From the NCBI GenBank assembly GCA_017959625.1, contig JAGDAG010000014.1:1-17426 (forward strand): DNA of 17,426 nucleotides. Direction: 5' to 3'. Under the pieces are notes generated by a model. The model saw only the letters and a list, made by a program, of their open reading frames with translations. It did no database searches and had not been told where the DNA came from. Position numbers and translations under genes: made by a program. This document shows, piece after piece, positions 15,083 to 17,426 of the stretch. The first letter of the stretch is position 1, and each line of letters starts with the position of its first letter. Origin of the DNA: Abditibacteriota bacterium (GTDB lineage: Bacteria; Armatimonadota; UBA5829).

Positions 15083-17350
15083 ATGAAAATTCTGCTTTTG
15101 ACCGCCATCCTGTTCCTGGCCGCGTCCGCCTGGGCCGCTCCCGCCCGGACAACGGAATTCGCGCTGGATTTTGAGGAATGCCCCGTCTCGGAAGCCTTCG
15201 GCAGCTCCCGTGACGGCATGGACGTCAGCTATGTGGGCCCGGGCTCCCTTCACAGAGTCATAGAGACCTCCATGGGCAAGGTCCTCCTGGCCCGGAAGAC
15301 CGACCTCCGGTACTGGGGGATGAACTATACCGGAAAGGCCTTTTATTTTTCCGCGGACGTGATGCCCGGCGAAAGGTTCGGCGATGCGGAATTCAGATAC
15401 GCCTTTTCCTCCCACTGGTCCCAGCTGGGCAGGCCCGGACGCCCCGAGGAGACCGTGTTTTCGGTAAAAGCCGACAGAGACGGGGAGCCCGCCCTCTTCA
15501 ACTACAAGGACGAAAAGGTCTGCTCCCTGGAAAGGAACGCCATATCCTCCATAGAAGCCGCCTTTGATTACGGCAGCTATCATTACACCCTCACAGTCAA
15601 CGGCAAGCCCGCGGGAGGCCCCAACGAGTTTGACGACGATCTCTATCAGGTCACCGGCCTGAACATTTACGTCTTCTCCCGTTCGGAAGGCTCCTCGCTG
15701 GTTTTAGACAACATCAGGGCCGAGACCCTGCGCTCCGTTCCCCTGCCCCAGCGGAACTCCTTCCAGAAGCCCGGCCCCCTGCCGAAGGTCGCCCTCCCCG
15801 CGAAAAAGGATACGGAGGACGCGGTGTTCGTCAACGATATGCTCTGCGGCAAAAGCCTTTTTGCCGCCGGCAGGCTCTGGATACCCCGAAAAGCCCTGGA
15901 AGCGGCGGGAGCCAAAATATCCGGGGGCAAAAACGGCGCCCTGCGGATAAAAACCGACAAGGGGACTTTTGAGAGCCCCCGGGATACGGACGCCCCCCTT
16001 TCCCACCGTGTGACGGAAAAGGGAGTCTATTTCCCCGCCAAAGCCTTCGGCGAAGCGGCAAGCGCCAAAGTGTGGCGCTCCGACGCCCTGAAGACGACAC
16101 TGGTATCCACGGGGAAATACCGAAACGACGGCATCCTGAGAAGCATAGGCGGACACCTGTGGATGAACGGCGAACCCTATTACGAGATATCCTTCAACAA
16201 GTGGGACATCTTCCACCAGATATATTACGACGCTTCCCTCCACGGCGGCGAATACCCGAGCTCCAGCTGGAACAGCCCCTCCAACACCCTGCAGGGAGCG
16301 GAGAGGGCTCTCCGGGAGCTTTCGGAAAACGGCTTCCGGTCCATAAGGTTTTTCGTGGGAGCCTTCAATCCCGGGCGTTCGAAGGAAGAGGCCGATCTGT
16401 ATTTCCGGGCCTCCGATATGCTCTACGACCTGTGCGACAAATACCATATAAGGCTGGTGCCCAGCCTGAGTCTCGTAGGGACCGAATTCATGGCGGGGAA
16501 ATACACCGAATACGGTGAATGGGTCAGCGCCGGCGAGAACTACAGCGAGATATATACGGAGAAAAAGAGCAAGTCCCTGGACGCAGTCCTGGACTTCATC
16601 GACGCCTACGTGGGCAGGTATAAGGACCGGGATACGGTGCTCATGTGGGAGATAAGCAACGAGGGCAATCTGAACGCCGACGTGGGCTACGGCAACGGCA
16701 AACGCTATTCCCTGCTGCAGATGAGCAGGTTTTACAGCCGGGTCATACGGCGCATAAAACAAAACGACCCCGAAAGGCTCGTCACCGGAGGCGACAGCAT
16801 GAGCCGCAGCGCCCAGTGGCACCTGCTGACCGGGATCATGGAAGGCAGGAGCTGGGACTGGACCGTTGACAGCCCGGAGGAAAGGCTCAGGGCCCTCTGG
16901 CTCATCAACCGGGACGCCGACGTGGTGAGCATGCACGCCTACAACCTGGGGGCCGATATGAACGACGGCATGAACGTTTACGCCCCCGACCCCGCAGACC
17001 GCAGCCGCAAGGAGCTTCTGGACTGGGACTATCTGCTGGGCGAAGCCGCAAGGCTTTACAAGCCTCTGTATATCGGCGAAGCGGGAGGCGCCTTCCTCAA
17101 CGGGAAAGTGACAGACGCCCCCAACAGGTCGCCGGAAAAAGCCGCCGGACGGGCCGAATATCTCCGGGGCCTGGTGGATGCGGGGGTGCAGCTCACCCAC
17201 TGGTGGGCCTTCAATTCCGACAGGGCGGATTTCAATTTCGACCTGGACGACTGGACCGTCACCATAAAGGACACCCCGGAGACCTTTGAAGCAGTGAAAG
17301 AGGCAAACCGGAGCCTGCAGGAAAAGTATCTGAAAAACGATCTGAGATAA
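15083..17350 (+). CDS. Secreted GH5-like endo-glycosidase with N-terminal beta-sandwich and copper-amine-oxidase-like domain
   Basis: A 755-residue exported protein. The signal peptide covers residues 1-19 (cleavage near AWA-AP). Residues about 24-215 look like a beta-sandwich (LamG or carbohydrate-binding type). Residues about 246-345 match the copper-amine-oxidase N-terminal-like domain common in surface proteins (VFVNDMLC, GRLWIPRKALEAAGAKI, GVYFPAKAFGEAASAKVW). Residues about 352-745 form a clan GH-A TIM barrel resembling GH5: MWEISNEGN with acid/base E527, VSMHAY, YIGEAGG with nucleophile E666, and THWWAFNSD. It probably cuts a beta-linked polysaccharide outside the cytoplasm; mannan is suggested only by the adjacent beta-mannosidases. 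Subfamily not assignable by eye. The ATG has a modest GCGAGG site eight bases upstream. It is a single-gene unit, divergent from the acetyltransferase/beta-mannosidase operon. Confidence 0.85.
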   Translation: MKILLLTAILFLAASAWAAPARTTEFALDFEECPVSEAFGSSRDGMDVSYVGPGSLHRVIETSMGKVLLARKTDLRYWGMNYTGKAFYFSADVMPGERFGDAEFRYAFSSHWSQLGRPGRPEETVFSVKADRDGEPALFNYKDEKVCSLERNAISSIEAAFDYGSYHYTLTVNGKPAGGPNEFDDDLYQVTGLNIYVFSRSEGSSLVLDNIRAETLRSVPLPQRNSFQKPGPLPKVALPAKKDTEDAVFVNDMLCGKSLFAAGRLWIPRKALEAAGAKISGGKNGALRIKTDKGTFESPRDTDAPLSHRVTEKGVYFPAKAFGEAASAKVWRSDALKTTLVSTGKYRNDGILRSIGGHLWMNGEPYYEISFNKWDIFHQIYYDASLHGGEYPSSSWNSPSNTLQGAERALRELSENGFRSIRFFVGAFNPGRSKEEADLYFRASDMLYDLCDKYHIRLVPSLSLVGTEFMAGKYTEYGEWVSAGENYSEIYTEKKSKSLDAVLDFIDAYVGRYKDRDTVLMWEISNEGNLNADVGYGNGKRYSLLQMSRFYSRVIRRIKQNDPERLVTGGDSMSRSAQWHLLTGIMEGRSWDWTVDSPEERLRALWLINRDADVVSMHAYNLGADMNDGMNVYAPDPADRSRKELLDWDYLLGEAARLYKPLYIGEAGGAFLNGKVTDAPNRSPEKAAGRAEYLRGLVDAGVQLTHWWAFNSDRADFNFDLDDWTVTIKDTPETFEAVKEANRSLQEKYLKNDLR

Positions 17351-17360
17351 GACGCTTTGC

Positions 17361-17388
17361 AAAGGGCCGCCCGAAAGGCGGCCCTTTT
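17361..17388 (+). terminator. Terminator of the GH5-like gene
   Basis: A perfect 11-bp stem (17361-17371 with 17377-17387) with a 5-base loop containing GAAA. It ends in four T's, three of them paired. It begins 11 bases after the TAA stop. Confidence 0.75.
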
Positions 17389-17400
17389 GAACGGCAGAAC

Positions 17401-17424
17401 GGCTGCTTTTCCGCAAAAGCAGCC
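17401..17424. repeat. Inverted repeat at the right edge
   Basis: A perfect 10-bp inverted repeat (17401-17410 with 17415-17424) around a 4-base loop. No T run follows on the minus strand, and the plus-strand continuation is outside the window. It may be the terminator of a gene converging from the right or a second stop for the GH5-like transcript. Confidence 0.5.
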
Positions 17425-17426
17425 GA

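Noticed and set aside
14957..15583. Upstream extension of the acetyltransferase frame by 209 codons
   Set aside because: It runs antisense through the GH5-like gene start and the divergent promoters. The ATG at 14956 has the ribosome site and the -10 element.
15704..17416. 570-codon minus-strand frame opposite the GH5-like gene
   Set aside because: Complementary register of a gene with signal peptide and catalytic motifs; its composition is a typical shadow.
1..17426. Search for CRISPR repeats, insertion sequences, tRNA genes, riboswitches and defence genes
   Set aside because: No regularly spaced repeats, transposase motifs, tRNA-like cloverleaf or conserved riboswitch core were seen. All longer frames are accounted for by metabolic or surface genes or their shadows.

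Overview
The window is a gene-dense stretch of bacterial DNA with moderately high GC. It holds nine protein genes and no RNA genes, mobile elements or CRISPR arrays. One gene is cut by the left edge. No gene-free stretch exceeds 200 bases. Several traits point to an uncultured, fibre-degrading gut-type bacterium: many glycoside hydrolases, a copper-amine-oxidase-like domain inside a secreted hydrolase, a K+-independent-type membrane pyrophosphatase, and frequent ATA isoleucine codons despite the GC content. An Armatimonadota/Abditibacteriota-like or related lineage is a guess; no marker gene here settles it.

Layout, left to right. Bases 2-667 (+) are the C-terminal end of a probably secreted beta-sandwich protein. 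It converges on a minus-strand pair, a CpXC zinc-ribbon protein (1280-1915) followed by a nitroreductase (743-1264), and the two meet at a shared hairpin terminator. Next on the minus strand are a secreted PBP4B-like serine hydrolase (2109-3983), a GH38 alpha-mannosidase (4150-6840) and the membrane pyrophosphatase (6994-9375). Each of these has its own promoter, and a terminator-like hairpin follows each. Two tandem paralogous GH2 beta-mannosidases (9505-11961 and 11977-14424) lie downstream of a small serine-acetyltransferase-like protein (14417-14956) and are tightly packed with it, with an 8-base overlap and a 15-base gap. Divergently transcribed is a secreted GH5-like endo-glycosidase (15083-17350, +), which ends at a strong hairpin.

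The genes suggest a mannoside-degradation neighbourhood. The exported GH5-like enzyme would cut a polysaccharide outside the cytoplasm. The two signal-less GH2 enzymes and the signal-less GH38 enzyme would strip beta- and alpha-linked mannose inside the cell. No transporter, mannose kinase, isomerase or regulator is visible, so this is at most part of a locus. The acetyltransferase, translationally coupled to the first beta-mannosidase, is the least expected member. The divergent promoter region 14957-15082, with a small GC-rich inverted repeat between two extended -10 elements, is the most likely shared control point.

No clear-cut previously undescribed system was found. The most interesting points are the acetyltransferase/double beta-mannosidase operon, the active-site divergence between the two paralogues, and the three-part architecture of the GH5-like protein.
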